Shown piece by piece: positions 62,681 through 64,000 of a stretch of 64,000 nucleotides of DNA. A program made the position numbers and the translations under genes. The DNA is from Liolophura sinensis. Taxonomy: Eukaryota; Mollusca; Polyplacophora; Chitonida; Chitonidae. Within the stretch, counting starts at the first letter, position 1, and each line of letters begins with the position of its first letter. Location of the stretch: the NCBI RefSeq assembly GCF_032854445.1, contig NW_027017973.1, positions 1 through 64,000 of the forward strand. The letters run 5' to 3'. The notes under the pieces are model-generated. The model searched no databases. It saw only the letters and a program-made list of their open reading frames with translations, and was not told the DNA's origin.

Positions 62681-64000
62681 GACGTATTTTGTGACGAGAA
62701 ATCGAATGGTGCAAACCGCGTTGCTCTCCGACCAATACTTTTGGCTGTAGCCACAAATGAATAATCAATGATGTCAAGATCACGTGCCCAGCAACGGCTG
62801 TTACTCCATGGAAACCAAAGAAATTTGCAATTTTTCAACAGCTGGAGATGCCTGGCCCAATTGCGCATCCTTTGGCACCTTATTGATGTGGGTCAGTGTT
62901 CAATTGTACTTTTTACAGCGGATTGTATCAAGTACCTTGTGTTTTTTTTATATACAAATGGTGTGGTTTTTCTACATGTAGATAAAGACATTGAGTTTGT
63001 CTTCGACTTAGAAGTAAGACATTTGTTGGGTGAGTTAAATGGGCTTGGCCCAAAGATTTGACGTCGTCTGGGCTACCGAAGGGCACATAACTTATAATGA
63101 AAAGTTGAATATAGTAATGACCAGTCGCGATTGTACATAGTTAATGTAGCCGATTTCAATTCGCAAAAAGACCAGGCAAAAATCCAAAAGTGGAAAAACT
63201 GTTCCAATGCTGCTGGTAAGAGGCTAATCCGACGTATTTTGTGACGAGAAATCGAATGGTGCAAACCGCGTTGCTCTCCGACCAATACTTTTGGCTGTAG
63301 CCACAAATGAATAATCAATGATGTCAAGATCACGTGCCCAGCAACGGCTCTTACTCCATGGAAACCAAAGAAATTTGCAATTTTTCAACAGCTGGAGATG
63401 CCTGGCCCAATTGCGCATCCTTTGGCACCTTATTGATGTGGGTCAGTGTTCAATTGTACTTTTTACAGCGGATTGTATCAAGTACCTTGTGTTTTTTTTA
63501 TATACAAATGGTGTGGTTTTTCTACATGTAGATAAAGACATTGAGTTTGTCTTCGACTTAGAAGTAAGACATTTGCTGGGTGAGTTAAATGGGCTTGGCC
63601 CAAAGATTTGACGTCGTCTGGGCTACCGAAGGGCACATAACTTATAATGAAAAGTTGAATATAGTAATGACCAGTCGCGATTGTACATAGTTAATGCAGC
63701 CGATTTCAATAAGCGAAAAGACCAGGCAAAAATCCAAAAGTGGAAAAACTGTTCCAATGCTGCTGGTAAGAGGCTAATCCGACGTATTTTGTGACGAGAA
63801 ATCGAATGGTGCAAACCGTGTTGCTCTCCGACCAATACTTTTGGCTGTAGCCACAAATGAATAATCAATGATGTCAAGATCACGTGCCCAGCAACGGCTC
63901 TTACTCCATGGAAACCAAAGAAATTTGCAATTTTTCAACAGCTGGAGATGCCTGGCCCTATTGCGCATCCTTTGGTACCTTATTGATGTGGGTCAGTGTT
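62681..64000. repeat. Trimer unit T3 (M115-M117), truncated by the window end
   Basis: Monomer starts: 62681, 63231, 63781. M115 and M116 match the first two members of T1/T2. M117 (63781-64000) shows ACCGTGTTG, CCCTATT and GGTACC, so it is the expected third member, but only its first 220 bp are in the window. M115 has a private GGCTGTTACTCC. The array clearly continues beyond the window. Confidence 0.87.

Larger units (their letters stand above)
1..64000. repeat. Satellite DNA array, ~550-bp monomer, 116 full copies plus one partial
   Basis: The block beginning GACGTATTTTGTGACGAG recurs every 549 or 550 bp from the first base to the last, always in the same orientation; (63781-1)/116 gives a mean period of 549.8 bp. 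No stretch of unrelated sequence, inverted copy or insertion interrupts it, so both ends of the array lie outside the window. Copies differ by scattered substitutions and a few single-base indels. Most of the length variation comes from one linker variant in which AAAAAGACCAGG is replaced by the one-base-shorter AAAAAACAAGG. This is a classical satellite by structure. Known satellites of this kind sit in centromeric, pericentromeric or other heterochromatin, but the location here is inference. The family and species are not recognised. No transposon ends, target-site duplications, rRNA, tRNA or histone sequence were seen. Confidence 0.98.

Noticed and set aside
1-64000. CRISPR array or bacterial repeat system
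   Set aside because: The unit is 550 bp with no alternation of short repeat and unique spacer, and there are no cas genes or other prokaryotic genes.
1-64000. Transposable element or LTR cluster
   Set aside because: No terminal repeats, target-site duplications, poly-A tails or reverse transcriptase/transposase frames; perfect head-to-tail periodicity throughout.
1-64000. rDNA spacer, 5S, tRNA, histone or telomere repeat cluster
   Set aside because: No rRNA-, tRNA- or histone-like sequence, no tRNA B-box and no telomeric short repeat seen in the monomer.
1-64000. Array phase or end at position 1
   Set aside because: The first base coincides with the phase I chose for the monomer; there is no flanking unique sequence, so it is not a real array boundary.

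Overview
The whole 64,000-base window is one uninterrupted head-to-tail tandem array of a single satellite monomer of about 550 bp (549 or 550 bp). Setting the phase at the first base, I count 116 complete copies (M1-M116) and a 220-bp truncated copy (M117) cut by the window edge. I found no unique sequence, inverted copy, transposon insertion, RNA gene or believable protein gene. Monomer M1 is about 40% G+C by hand count. The organisation (long monomer, megasatellite-scale array, nested higher-order repeats) indicates nuclear heterochromatin of a eukaryote, probably centromeric, pericentromeric or otherwise repressed DNA. The species and chromosome position cannot be told from the sequence, and I do not recognise the monomer as a named satellite family.

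The copies are close variants of one another. They differ at a limited set of diagnostic sites and most strongly in the last ~110 bp of the monomer (the 'linker'). Following these sites gives the layout: 1-3847, seven mixed monomers (M1-M7); 3848-10444, a 12-monomer unit A; 10445-17591, its 13-monomer copy A'; 17592-27486, a mosaic zone with an identical monomer pair, a third partial copy of unit A (about 20890-25287) and a distant copy of M1-M3 (25288-26936); 27487-32434 and 32435-37381, two tandem copies of a 9-monomer unit B, each holding two trimers; 37382-38481, a transitional dimer; 38482-48381, an 18-monomer unit C; 48382-56081, its 14-monomer copy C' lacking one trimer and one further monomer; 56082-59380, transitional monomers; 59381-64000, a trimer of exactly 1650 bp repeated almost three times.

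No genes work together here. What the window records is satellite turnover. Blocks of 1, 2, 3, 9, 12-13 and 14-18 monomers have been duplicated in tandem. Several monomers are recombinant: the two halves belong to different neighbouring variants, with crossover intervals as narrow as 28-65 bp, and one copy carries an internal patch of about 235 bp that looks like gene conversion. Variants carrying one set of diagnostic changes appear only from about 29.1 kb to 58 kb, so homogenisation is local rather than array-wide. Several open frames (97, 86, 65 and 64 codons) recur in nearly every copy. They overlap on both strands, and their variant sites are mostly amino-acid changing, so I treat them as by-products of a homogenised repeat and not as genes.
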